Shown here: piece by piece, positions 18,839 through 28,049 of the stretch
Layout of the letters: every line of letters begins with the position of its first letter
How positions within the stretch are numbered: position 1 is the first letter of the stretch
NCBI GenBank assembly: GCA_904419785.1
Contig: CAJFSY010000002.1
Location: forward strand, 97,374-161,373
From: an uncultured Neglectibacter sp.
Lineage (GTDB): Bacteria > Bacillota > Clostridia > Oscillospirales > Acutalibacteraceae
DNA length: 64,000 nt
Reading direction: 5' to 3'
Notes under the pieces: model-generated
The model's input: only the letters and a program-made list of their open reading frames with translations
Told to the model about the DNA's origin: nothing
Database searches by the model: none
Position numbers and translations under genes: made by a program

Positions 18839-19393
18839 ATGAGCCAAGATTTTACCGCCTACCATGTGGTCACGGAACGTCCCATGGCCTTAGGCCAGAT
18901 GATCCATCTCGATGAGACTTGGGAGAGCGGCGTATACCGCCGGGTAATGGAAAAACTCCCCATGGTAGAGCAAATCTACAATGCCCCCAAAAGCTGGGAA
19001 GGAAAGGAATTAGAGCATCACACTATGGTCGCCCTGCGGGAACTGGCCTTGGAGGAAGTGCGCCAGGAAAGGTATCCCGACAAGCCTTCCCGGCTACATT
19101 GTCTGTATGTTTCGGAAAGTCTGAAAGAGGCAAAGCAATGGGCGGAGTTCTTTATCGGCCTGGGGCGGCCTACCTATCAGATTGTGAAGTTGCAAATTTC
19201 CGGCAGGAGGTTTGGCGGCAATGCAAACTTGTGTTTTGACGCCACCTCTGACAGAGAGTACAATCGAGAGATGGCTCAGCGCTACTGGCAGATTTTTCCG
19301 GTTCCCACTGGTGAGCCGCCCATTTGGGAAATCTTAGTGGACGGAGAGATTCAGGTAGAGAAGATTGTAGAGGAAATCGGGAAAAATCTGTAA
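18839..19393 (+). CDS. DUF2441-like conserved protein of unknown function
   Basis: 185-aa ORF after rsfS; 'YHVVTERPMALGQMI' N-terminus resembles DUF2441-type proteins; tentative. Confidence 0.6.
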   Translation: MSQDFTAYHVVTERPMALGQMIHLDETWESGVYRRVMEKLPMVEQIYNAPKSWEGKELEHHTMVALRELALEEVRQERYPDKPSRLHCLYVSESLKEAKQWAEFFIGLGRPTYQIVKLQISGRRFGGNANLCFDATSDREYNREMAQRYWQIFPVPTGEPPIWEILVDGEIQVEKIVEEIGKNL

Positions 19394-19454
19394 TGCACAG
19401 CTGCCCGCAGGGAAGTAAGCGCAGCGCACGTTCCCGCGATGTAAAAGTTCTTTG

Positions 19455-19478
19455 CCTACTTTCTTTCAAGAAAGTAGG
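19455..19478. repeat. Near-perfect palindrome CCTACTTTCTTTCAAGAAAGTAGG
   Basis: 11-bp arms CCTACTTTCTT / AAGAAAGTAGG, 20 bp upstream of leuS. Confidence 0.8.
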
Positions 19479-19496
19479 GGAAAGGTATGATAAAAG

Positions 19497-21926
19497 ATGA
19501 AATATGAACACAAAGCCATTGAGCCAAAGTGGCAGAAAACATGGGAAGAGGCTGGGGTGTTCCATGCCCAGAATGGCTCGGATAAGCCGAAATATTATGC
19601 TTTGATCGAGTTTCCCTATCCTTCCGGCCAGGGATTGCATGTGGGCCATCCCCGTCCTTACACCGCTTTGGACGTAGTAGCCAGAAAACGCCGGATGCAG
19701 GGCTATAACGTGCTGTATCCTATCGGTTGGGATGCTTTCGGCCTGCCTACTGAAAACTATGCCATCAAAAACCACGTTCATCCTGCCGAGGTGACACGTC
19801 AGAATATTGCCCGGTTTAAAAAACAGATTCAGTCTTTGGGCATCTCTTTTGACTGGAGCCGTGAGATCTCCACCACGGACCCGGAATATTATAAGTGGAC
19901 CCAGTGGATTTTCTTGCAGCTGTTTAAGGCTGGATTGGCTTACAAAAAGGAAATGAATGTGAACTGGTGCACTTCCTGTAAGTGTGTGTTGGCCAATGAG
20001 GAAGTGGTCAATGGCGTGTGCGAGCGCTGCGGCAGCGAAGTAGTCCATAAAGTGAAAAGCCAGTGGATGCTGAAGATCACCGAGTATGCCCAGCGGCTTA
20101 TCGACGACCTGGATTTGGTAGATTATCCCGAGCGGGTCAAGACCCAGCAAAAAAACTGGATCGGCCGTTCTACCGGCGCCGAAGTGGATTTTATGACCAC
20201 CTTTGACGGTGGCCTTACTACCGCCGGTGACAAGCTGACTGTTTATACCACCCGCCCCGATACCCTTTATGGCGCTACTTATATGGTGGTGTCCCCCGAG
20301 CACCCCTATCTGGAAAAATGGGCGGATAAGCTTAAGAATCTGGAAGAAGTAAAGGCGTACCAAGAGCAGGCTGCCAAAAAGTCTGATTTTGAGCGTACCG
20401 AAGTGGCCAAAGATAAGACCGGCGTCAAACTCCAAGGCGTTTCCGCGATCAATCCTTTGACCGGCAAGGAAATCCCCATCTTTATTTCCGATTACGTGCT
20501 GGTGTCCTATGGTACCGGCGCCATTATGGCTGTGCCTGCCCATGATACCCGTGACTGGGAGTTTGCCAAGAAATTCAACCTGCCCATCATCGAGGTGGTG
20601 AAAGGCGGCAATGTGGAAGAGGAAGCCTTTACCGACTGCGATACAGGCGTGATGGTCAATTCCGGTATCCTGGACGGCCTGACGGTGGAAGAGGCCAAAA
20701 AGAAAATTACCGAGTATCTGGAAGAAAAAGGTATCGGCCACGCCAAGGTGAACTACAAGCTGCGCGACTGGGTGTTCTCCCGTCAGCGTTATTGGGGCGA
20801 ACCCATCCCCGTGGTTTATTGTGAAAAGTGCGGTTGGGTACCGCTGCCGGAAAGCGAGCTGCCTTTGCGCTTGCCCGAGGTGAAATCTTACGAACCTACC
20901 GATAACGGAGAGTCTCCCCTTGCCCACATGACCGATTGGGTGAATACGACTTGTCCTCATTGCGGCGGCCCCGCCAAGCGGGAGACGGATACCATGCCCC
21001 AGTGGGCAGGTTCTTCCTGGTACTTCCTGCGGTACATGGACCCCCATAACGACCAGGCGTTTGCTTCCCCTGAAGCGTTGAAATATTGGTCGCCCATCGA
21101 CTGGTATAACGGCGGCATGGAGCATACCACTTTGCATTTGCTGTACAGCCGGTTCTGGCACAAGTTCTTGTTCGACAAGGGTTTGGTGCCCACTCCCGAG
21201 CCCTATGCCAAGCGCACCAGCCATGGCATGATCTTGGGTGAGAACGGGGAGAAAATGAGCAAATCCCGTGGGAACGTGGTAAACCCGGACGAGATCGTGG
21301 AAGAGTATGGCGCAGATACCATGCGGTTGTATGAGATGTTCATCGGCGATTTTGAAAAAGCTGCGCCCTGGAGCAACGCGGGCATTAAAGGCTGCCGCCG
21401 TTTTGTGGAGCGTTACTGGAACTTGCAGAGCATCCTCTGCGGGGATGAGGGCATCCGTCCCGATATGGAAAGCGCCTTCCATAAGGCCATCAAGAAGGTG
21501 AGCGAGGATACGGAAGTGTTGAAGTTCAACACCGCCATTGCCGCATTGATGACTTTGATGAACCAAGTCACCGCAAAAGGCAGCATTTCCAAAGAAGAGC
21601 TGCGGATCTTCACCATCTTGCTCAATCCCTTCGCCCCTCACGTCACCGAGGAAGTATGGGAAGCTAATTCCCTGGGCGAGGGTTTGGTGACTCAACAGTC
21701 TTGGCCTTCTTATGATGAAGCCAAGTGCAAAGACGATATGGTTGAGATCGTGGTGCAGGTGGCCGGCAAAGTCCGTGCCCGGTTGAACGTGGCCGCGGAT
21801 ATCAGCAAAGAGGACGCTCTGGCAGCAGCCAAGGCTGATCCCAAAGTGGCCTCTGAGATCGCCGGAAAGAACATCGTGAAAGAAATCTATGTTCCCGGCA
21901 AGTTGGTGAACATTGTAGCAAAATAA
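19497..21926 (+). CDS. leuS: Leucyl-tRNA synthetase
   Basis: '[46 protein letters not shown]', '[16 protein letters not shown]'. Confidence 0.98.
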   Translation: MKYEHKAIEPKWQKTWEEAGVFHAQNGSDKPKYYALIEFPYPSGQGLHVGHPRPYTALDVVARKRRMQGYNVLYPIGWDAFGLPTENYAIKNHVHPAEVTRQNIARFKKQIQSLGISFDWSREISTTDPEYYKWTQWIFLQLFKAGLAYKKEMNVNWCTSCKCVLANEEVVNGVCERCGSEVVHKVKSQWMLKITEYAQRLIDDLDLVDYPERVKTQQKNWIGRSTGAEVDFMTTFDGGLTTAGDKLTVYTTRPDTLYGATYMVVSPEHPYLEKWADKLKNLEEVKAYQEQAAKKSDFERTEVAKDKTGVKLQGVSAINPLTGKEIPIFISDYVLVSYGTGAIMAVPAHDTRDWEFAKKFNLPIIEVVKGGNVEEEAFTDCDTGVMVNSGILDGLTVEEAKKKITEYLEEKGIGHAKVNYKLRDWVFSRQRYWGEPIPVVYCEKCGWVPLPESELPLRLPEVKSYEPTDNGESPLAHMTDWVNTTCPHCGGPAKRETDTMPQWAGSSWYFLRYMDPHNDQAFASPEALKYWSPIDWYNGGMEHTTLHLLYSRFWHKFLFDKGLVPTPEPYAKRTSHGMILGENGEKMSKSRGNVVNPDEIVEEYGADTMRLYEMFIGDFEKAAPWSNAGIKGCRRFVERYWNLQSILCGDEGIRPDMESAFHKAIKKVSEDTEVLKFNTAIAALMTLMNQVTAKGSISKEELRIFTILLNPFAPHVTEEVWEANSLGEGLVTQQSWPSYDEAKCKDDMVEIVVQVAGKVRARLNVAADISKEDALAAAKADPKVASEIAGKNIVKEIYVPGKLVNIVAK

Positions 21927-21943
21927 GTGTATGACCAAAACGA

Positions 21944-21969
21944 AAGAGGGGCGTGTGCCCCTCTTTTTT
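21944..21969 (+). terminator. Intrinsic terminator after leuS
   Basis: AAGAGGGGC-gtgt-GCCCCTCTT followed by TTTT. Confidence 0.85.
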
Positions 21970-21997
21970 GCGTCTTAGTGCAGAAGTTCCCGAATAG

Positions 21998-22032
21998 AAA
22001 AACACCTACCGGTATTTCCGGCAGGTGTTTTG
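21998..22032 (-). terminator. Intrinsic terminator downstream of the minus-strand ABC/small ORF unit
   Basis: AAAACACCTACCGG-tattt-CCGGCAGGTGTTTT near-palindrome with T-run on minus strand. Confidence 0.7.
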
Positions 22033-22036
22033 TGTA

Positions 22037-22324
22037 TCAACGGTTTTTACGGCGTAGGTGATTGGCCCGGAGCGCCCATGCGACAAGTACGATCAAAGCA
22101 AAGAAAAGAATCCCGCAGGTTAGAAAGTACAGGGGCGTCCAGTGAGAGGATAGATGCAAAGTGCCAAGCAGCATGTTGGCAAGTACTTTAACGGGCCAGA
22201 AAATGACGGAAATCAGAGCGAAAAGAACATCTATCAGAGCTCTCCCCACGCTTCCAAGCGCCTCTAGGAAGGCGTTTATCAGATGCCCAATACTGGAGAA
22301 AAAATCAAAAATAAAGGCAACCAA
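22037..22324 (-). CDS. Small hydrophobic membrane protein (95 aa), TTG start
   Basis: Multiple hydrophobic segments, basic C-terminus 'ANHLRRKNR'; AGAAAGGGG SD upstream. Confidence 0.6.
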   Translation of the reverse strand: MVAFIFDFFSSIGHLINAFLEALGSVGRALIDVLFALISVIFWPVKVLANMLLGTLHLSSHWTPLYFLTCGILFFALIVLVAWALRANHLRRKNR

Positions 22325-22350
22325 AATTCAATACCCCTTTCTAAAAAACG

Positions 22351-24345
22351 TCAATCCGCAGAAGTTTCCACTATATTGTAGTAGGTGCGGGCGGTGATCG
22401 CGTAAATAGCCAGATAAGCCAAAGCGAATACAGCCACACAGCCTAAAGTGGAGAATAAGATCAGCTGAAAATCCGCCAGCCCCATGATGAGAAGGATCTT
22501 TTGCAGCATGGGGAACGCAAATGCCAAGTGGATCACCGCAGTGAGCAGGGGCAAGAAGAATACCATCAAAATCTGGCTGTGGATGCTGCGTTTCACTTCC
22601 TGGTGGCTCATGCCCACTTTTTGCATGATAGAGAACCGTTTGGCATCTTCATACCCTTCAGATACCTGCTTGTAGTAGATGATCAGCGCTGTGCCAAGCA
22701 GGAACAGCACACCCAGGAACATGCCCAAGAAGAACAAACCTCCATACAGGCTCATGAATTCCTCGCGAGAGGTGGCGGAGTCCTCAAAATACAAATACTC
22801 ATATTCTATTCCATCGCCTGAGAATGTCCGAGTATTCAGGGCTTCGGCCATGGCTTTGATGTCCTGGGGGTCATTTCCCGTGATGTCGAAATCGTAGGAA
22901 TAGTTCGGTCCCAACAACATGCTGTCAGAGGGGAGGAACTGTTCAATTATTTTTTCATCCTTCACCACCATGCAGTAGCTTTCGTAAATTTGGGCGACGG
23001 TGGAAGCATCGGGAAATTGATAACTGGATGTGACGATCTCAAATTCCTTCCCGTCGATTTTCAACGTATTGCTTTTGGGAAAAGTACCTGCCGGGTCGAA
23101 AAGGAGAATCTGGTTTTCTCCCAAAGTCACGTTCTGCCCGGAAAAGCGCTGGAATTCAGACTGGGTAAACACCTCTGCTATTGCGTAGGTGGAGGAATAA
23201 CTCTCGCTCGACGTAGAAAAAGAGTTGTCTGCCCGGGCCATGGTAATGTTCCAGCTTTCCCTATCGATCACATTTTCAATGGTAAGCCCCAGTTTTTCCG
23301 ATTCTTCCTTTACAGCAGAGCGGATCATCTCTTTTGCAGCTTCGTTGGCAGCTTGGGAAGACATGAGGATGTTCCTGGGGTACCGGGCGCGAAGGAGGCC
23401 ATCCATGCTGGTGTAAAGGGAAAAGGTGGTGGAAACCGTCACCAGCAGTGCCGTGAACAGCACACAGATGGAAGCCAGCCCCGCGGCGTTCTGCTTCATG
23501 CGGAAGAGCATACCGGAGATGGCGGTGAAGTGGTTGGTCTTGTAATAGAAGTTCTTGTTCTTTTTCAACAGCTTCAGCAGCGCTGTGATACCGGTGATGA
23601 ACAACAGGTAAGTACCCAGGATCACCAGGAGCACCGCTACAAAGAAAAACAGCAGCGCGTCCAAGGGAGAGGTGATGGTCACTGCCATATAGTAACCAGC
23701 GCCCAAAAGCAAAGCCCCCATAATTGCCAGAATCCAGTGGGCCTTGGGTTCTTTTTCACCTTGCTCGCCGCCGTGAAGCAATTCGATGGGCTTGGCAAGC
23801 GTGACTTGCAGCAGGTTGTAAAGGAGTGTCAGCAAAAAGATAATGCCGAATAAAACTAGCGTGGTAGTAACGGCGGAGGCAGGTATCACAAACGTGATGG
23901 GAAGGGAAGTGCCAAGTATTACTCCCAGCAGCCAGAACATGCCCCGGGAGAAGAGAATCCCCAGCCCAAGGCCCAGGATCAGGGAAACGCAGGCTGTGAT
24001 CAGTGTTTCCCGAAACAGGATTTTTGCGATGTGGCGTTTTTCCATGCCGAGGATGTTATAAAGCCCCAGTTCCTTTTTCCTTCGCTTGATGATAAAGCTG
24101 TTGGTATAAAACAAAAACAGCACCGCGAACAAGCCGATCACAAACTGTCCCAAACCCATTACAGAGGCCACAGAGGTGCCGCCGTACATGGCGGTTTGGT
24201 CAATGCCGGGACCCAGGGCACAGATGGTGTAAAACATGAGAATAATCCCCGCCGAGGAAAGCAGATAAGGCAGGTACACACGGCGGTTTTTCTTTAAATT
24301 TGTCAAAGCCAGCTTCCAATAGAAGCCCATACCACGGTTACCCAT
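22351..24345 (-). CDS. ABC transporter permease, FtsX/BceB-like
   Basis: 'MGNRGMGFYWKLALTNLKKNRRVYLPYLLSSAG' and large extracytoplasmic region between TM segments; start overlaps upstream ATPase stop. Confidence 0.88.
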   Translation of the reverse strand: MGNRGMGFYWKLALTNLKKNRRVYLPYLLSSAGIILMFYTICALGPGIDQTAMYGGTSVASVMGLGQFVIGLFAVLFLFYTNSFIIKRRKKELGLYNILGMEKRHIAKILFRETLITACVSLILGLGLGILFSRGMFWLLGVILGTSLPITFVIPASAVTTTLVLFGIIFLLTLLYNLLQVTLAKPIELLHGGEQGEKEPKAHWILAIMGALLLGAGYYMAVTITSPLDALLFFFVAVLLVILGTYLLFITGITALLKLLKKNKNFYYKTNHFTAISGMLFRMKQNAAGLASICVLFTALLVTVSTTFSLYTSMDGLLRARYPRNILMSSQAANEAAKEMIRSAVKEESEKLGLTIENVIDRESWNITMARADNSFSTSSESYSSTYAIAEVFTQSEFQRFSGQNVTLGENQILLFDPAGTFPKSNTLKIDGKEFEIVTSSYQFPDASTVAQIYESYCMVVKDEKIIEQFLPSDSMLLGPNYSYDFDITGNDPQDIKAMAEALNTRTFSGDGIEYEYLYFEDSATSREEFMSLYGGLFFLGMFLGVLFLLGTALIIYYKQVSEGYEDAKRFSIMQKVGMSHQEVKRSIHSQILMVFFLPLLTAVIHLAFAFPMLQKILLIMGLADFQLILFSTLGCVAVFALAYLAIYAITARTYYNIVETSAD

Positions 24346-25120
24346 GCACTGCCACGCTCCTTTCCCGGCTGCTGGTGGCAAGCTCTGTCAGAGTGTGGGA
24401 AATAGCCTGATACATGTCATCGTCGGACATGCTCTCGCGGTAAATCTGGTGATAGACTTGGCCGTCTTTGATGAACAGCACACGGCCAGCGCGGCAGGCA
24501 GCTTGGATGGAATGGGTCACCATCAGGATAGTTTGGCCTTCCCGGTTGATGCCAGAGAAAATATCCATGATCTGCCCAGCAGAGCGGGAATCCAACGCGC
24601 CGGTAGGCTCATCGGCCAAAATCAGCTGGGGCTGGGTGATGATAGCCCGGGCAATGGCGGCACGCTGTTTTTGTCCGCCTGAGACCTCGAAAGGGAACTT
24701 TTGCAGAAGTTCCCAAATGCCCAGCTTGTGGGCAATGGGGTCGATCCGCCGCTTGATCTCGTCATACTTCTTGCCGGCCAGAACCAGGGGCAGGAAAATA
24801 TTATCTTGAATAGAGAAGGTATCTAACAGGTTGAAATCCTGGAACACGAACCCTAAATTGTCTCGCCGGAAAGCGGAAATCTCTTTTTCATTTAAGGTGA
24901 CGATATTGCGCATGTTCAGAAAGACTTCGCCAGCGGTGGGCTTATCCAGACCCGCCAGGATGTTCAGCAAAGTGGTCTTGCCGGAACCGGACTCGCCCAT
25001 GATGGCCACGAATTCCCCTTCTTCTACAGAAAAGGTTGCTCCACTGAGGGCCTGGACTTTGGCTCCTCCCAGCCGGGTGGTATAGACCTTTTGCAAATTG
25101 TTTACGTTCAAAAGCGCCAT
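24338..25120 (-). CDS. ABC transporter ATP-binding protein, BceA/MacB-like
   Basis: 'GESGSGKTTLLNILAGLDKPTAGEV', 'FEVSGGQKQRAAIARAIITQPQLILADEPTGALD'; SD AAAGGAGA before ATG 25120. Confidence 0.95.
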   Translation of the reverse strand: MALLNVNNLQKVYTTRLGGAKVQALSGATFSVEEGEFVAIMGESGSGKTTLLNILAGLDKPTAGEVFLNMRNIVTLNEKEISAFRRDNLGFVFQDFNLLDTFSIQDNIFLPLVLAGKKYDEIKRRIDPIAHKLGIWELLQKFPFEVSGGQKQRAAIARAIITQPQLILADEPTGALDSRSAGQIMDIFSGINREGQTILMVTHSIQAACRAGRVLFIKDGQVYHQIYRESMSDDDMYQAISHTLTELATSSRERSVAVHG

Positions 25121-25263
25121 TGGTGATCTCTCCTTTTTCACAGTTGTGAAACATCTCTCATTTCGTTTCTGGAAAAAGTATAGGGCCCATTTCTTACAGG
25201 ATTCATAAGCCCCCCTTACAAAAGCCTGGGGCAAAGCTTACGGTTTTGAAAAGGGGGAGAAAG

Positions 25264-25302
25264 AAAAAACAGGAGGGAGCCCGGCGCTCTCTCCTGTTTC
25301 GT
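25264..25302 (-). terminator. Intrinsic terminator after HAD gene
   Basis: ACAGGAGGGAGC-ccgg-CGCTCTCTCCTGT with poly-T on minus strand. Confidence 0.75.
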
Positions 25303-25998
25303 TTATAAAAGCAGTTGATGAATCTCTTTATAATTTTTTGCCTGGTAGGTCACGGTAAGACCGGCAGAAAGTTCCCCGCCTTGTGGGCAGTACCAGAGGG
25401 AATCTATTCCCGCATTTTGAGCCCCCAGCATATCTGAGGTCAGGGAGTCTCCCAGCAGCAAAGCCTGTTCTTTGGCAAAACCGGGGATTCGGGAAAATAC
25501 ATAATCAAAATAACGGGGATCGGGTTTGGCAGCGCCGGCATCTTCTGAAACAAAATAGGCTTTTACATAGTCCAGCAAGCCCGAGCGTTCCAGCCGTGTT
25601 TTTTGTGTGACGGCATTTCCGTTGGTCACGATATAAAGTTCGTATGTAGCTGAGAGTTCACGAATCAATTCCAGCGCTCCTGGGTACAGCGCGCCCCCTT
25701 GTCCCAAGTTCCGAAAATATTCCTGGTTCACCGATTCCGGGTCTCCGGAAAGCCCGGATTCATCTAGGAAGTCCCGAAACCGCGCTACGACCAGCTGGGG
25801 CTTGGTGCACTCGCCTCGTTCCAGCTTGGCCCACCACCGGCTGTTGCACCGTTCGTAATGTTCCAGCAGTTCTTTGGTATAGGGACGCTGCTGCGCGAAG
25901 CACGTTTCGTAAGTGGCGCGAAAGGCTTTTTCCATATCTTGGTCAAAATCCAGCAAAGTGCCGTCAGCGTCGAAAAGCAAAAAACGGTAGTGTCTCAC
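25303..25998 (-). CDS. HAD-family hydrolase, YjjG-like
   Basis: 'FLLFDADGTLLDFDQDMEKAF', 'LLLGDSLTSDMLGAQNAGIDSLWY'; GTG start at 25998 with AAAGGAG SD. Confidence 0.85.
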   Translation of the reverse strand: MRHYRFLLFDADGTLLDFDQDMEKAFRATYETCFAQQRPYTKELLEHYERCNSRWWAKLERGECTKPQLVVARFRDFLDESGLSGDPESVNQEYFRNLGQGGALYPGALELIRELSATYELYIVTNGNAVTQKTRLERSGLLDYVKAYFVSEDAGAAKPDPRYFDYVFSRIPGFAKEQALLLGDSLTSDMLGAQNAGIDSLWYCPQGGELSAGLTVTYQAKNYKEIHQLLL

Positions 25999-26126
25999 AG
26001 TAAAGCGCTCCTTTCGGAAACATAGCCCAGCGGAGGGCCGCATAGGAATGGGATATCCACCATAAGGATGATACCCCAAAGGGCGCCGGCTGTCAAGAAA
26101 GCGGCGGCGTTGGAAAGGAAGGCATT

Positions 26127-27356
26127 ATGAGAAAGTTCCATTTGCGAAAGTATAGCTATTTGGTGCTGTGGCTGGCGTTGTTCTCTGCTGTGGCCGGCGT
26201 ATGGTTCTTTGGAGGCAGCCAGGAACAGCCGGGAGAGGGGACGGTCAAATCTTCCCCACAGGCGGGCCCTACCGCCCAAATCCCCCAGGAAGAGGAAGAG
26301 ACCTTGGTGGGCGTGTGGGTGCCTTATTTCTCACTGTCCACCCCGGAAGGCACCCAAGAAGCTTTCGAAGCGAATTATAAGAAGATCGCCGACACTGCTT
26401 TAGAAAAAGGTATCAATGCCATGTTTGTGCATGTGCGGCCATTTTCCGATTCTCTCTATCCCTCTCAGTATTTTCCCTGGTCCCATATCCTGACAGGCAC
26501 TCAGGGCCAGGACCCAGGTTTTGACCCGCTGCAGTTTATGATCGACTACACCCACAGCCTGGGCATGGAGTTCCACGCGTGGATCAATCCTATGCGGGTA
26601 AAAACATCGGAGACCCCCAGCACTTTGGCGGATTCCAATCCCTATGTGCAGCTGGGGGAGGAGTACCCCTCTTACTTTATGGAATACGATGGCGGGGTGT
26701 ATTTGAACCCGGCTTATCCATATGTGCGTTCTTTGATCGCCGACGGCGCCGCGGAGATCGCCGCCAACTACGATGTAGACGGCATCCATTTTGACGATTA
26801 CTTCTATCCCAGCCAGGACACCGCCCTGGACAGCGCAGCTTACGAGGCGTATACCCAATCGGTGGAGCAGCCCCTTTCCTTGGCAGAGTGGCGGAAGGAC
26901 AATGTCAACGCCATGGTGGCGGAAGTCTACAACGCTATTAAAGAAGTAAAACCAGAAGTGGTGTTCGGTATTTCTCCTCAGGGGAACATCAAAAACGATG
27001 AAGCCATGGGCGCGGATGTAAAGACCTGGGCGGCAGTGCCGGGGTATGTGGATTATCTCTGTCCCCAGCTTTATTTCAGCTTTGAGAACGAGGCGCTGGG
27101 ATATACGGAAGCTTTGGCGGAATGGGCCGCCCTGCCCCGGCACGAAGGATTGAACCTGTATGCCGGCCTAGCGCTGTATAAAGCGGGGACTGACGCGGAT
27201 AACGGTACATGGCTTCTGCGGGATAACATCATTGCGTTGCAGGCGGAAGCAGCACTGGAAGCGGGATATCAAGGAGTTATTCTCTATTCCTCCGACTATC
27301 TGGATGCGGAACAGACCGCTGCTGAAATGAAAAATGCCATGGCTGTTTTTCAGTAA
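26127..27356 (+). CDS. Glycoside hydrolase-like GHL10 (DUF187/YngK-like) secreted or membrane-anchored protein
   Basis: N-terminal signal/anchor; 'GVWVPYFS', 'FVHVRPFSDSLYPSQYFPWS', 'VDGIHFDDYFYP', 'DYLCPQLYFSF'. Confidence 0.85.
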   Translation: MRKFHLRKYSYLVLWLALFSAVAGVWFFGGSQEQPGEGTVKSSPQAGPTAQIPQEEEETLVGVWVPYFSLSTPEGTQEAFEANYKKIADTALEKGINAMFVHVRPFSDSLYPSQYFPWSHILTGTQGQDPGFDPLQFMIDYTHSLGMEFHAWINPMRVKTSETPSTLADSNPYVQLGEEYPSYFMEYDGGVYLNPAYPYVRSLIADGAAEIAANYDVDGIHFDDYFYPSQDTALDSAAYEAYTQSVEQPLSLAEWRKDNVNAMVAEVYNAIKEVKPEVVFGISPQGNIKNDEAMGADVKTWAAVPGYVDYLCPQLYFSFENEALGYTEALAEWAALPRHEGLNLYAGLALYKAGTDADNGTWLLRDNIIALQAEAALEAGYQGVILYSSDYLDAEQTAAEMKNAMAVFQ

Positions 27357-27368
27357 AATGTATTTTTA

Positions 27369-27398
27369 TTGACTTGTGTCGATTTAAAGTGCTATAAT
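27369..27398 (+). promoter_or_regulatory. Promoter candidate TTGACT-N18-TATAAT
   Basis: Upstream of XRE-cupin gene. Confidence 0.6.
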
Positions 27399-27451
27399 GT
27401 GAAAATCACAAGGATAAGATCTAAAATTATAAAGAAAAGGAGTCAGGTGAA

Positions 27452-28000
27452 ATGTGTGAGATCAATGAAATTGGCCCCCGGCTGCGGGAATTGCGAGAAG
27501 CCAGCGACTATACAGTAGAACGTTTGGCTGCGGAATTGCGGGTAGACCCGGAAGTATACCGGGGCTATGAGCAAGATGGCAAGGATATCCCCATAAGCCT
27601 GATTTATGAAGTCGCCAATAAGTTTGGGGTAGATTTCGCCGAGATCGTTACCGGCGCGCCTTCCCGACTGGATACATATCATATCGTCAAACGGGGCCAA
27701 GGCCGTGTAGTCAACCGGAACCCGGAATACCATTTTGAGGACTTGGCCTACCGCTATGCGGATAAGGTCATGCAGCCTTTGCTGGTCACGCTGGAGCCTA
27801 CCGATGCCCCTGCCAAGCTGATCACTCATTCCGGCCAGGAATTTAACATGGTCCTGGAAGGAACGGTAATCGTTGTGATCGGAGACAAAGAATTCCATCT
27901 GACTGCCGGGGATTCCATTTATTTCAATCCCACCATCCCTCACGGCCAGCGGTGCGGCGGGCCTGAGAAAGCACGGTTTGTCACGGTGATTGCGGAATAA
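27452..28000 (+). CDS. XRE-family HTH regulator with C-terminal cupin domain
   Basis: N-terminal HTH 'LRELREASDYTVERLAAELRVDPEVYRGYE'; C-terminal cupin 'HSGQEFNMVLEGTVIVVIGDKEFHLTAGDSIYFNPTIPHGQR'. Confidence 0.92.
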   Translation: MCEINEIGPRLRELREASDYTVERLAAELRVDPEVYRGYEQDGKDIPISLIYEVANKFGVDFAEIVTGAPSRLDTYHIVKRGQGRVVNRNPEYHFEDLAYRYADKVMQPLLVTLEPTDAPAKLITHSGQEFNMVLEGTVIVVIGDKEFHLTAGDSIYFNPTIPHGQRCGGPEKARFVTVIAE

Positions 28001-28049
28001 AATACGCTTCGGGTTTGATATGTGAGAAAAGAAAGGAAGTTTGAATCCC

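Noticed and set aside
19394-19496. T-box leader for leuS
   Set aside because: The gap is only about 100 bp and has no T-box GGTGGNACCGCG-like sequence.
19170-21938. 922-aa minus-strand ORF opposite leuS
   Set aside because: Fully antisense to an unambiguous leuS; such long mirror ORFs arise from codon bias. No recognisable domain and no SD.
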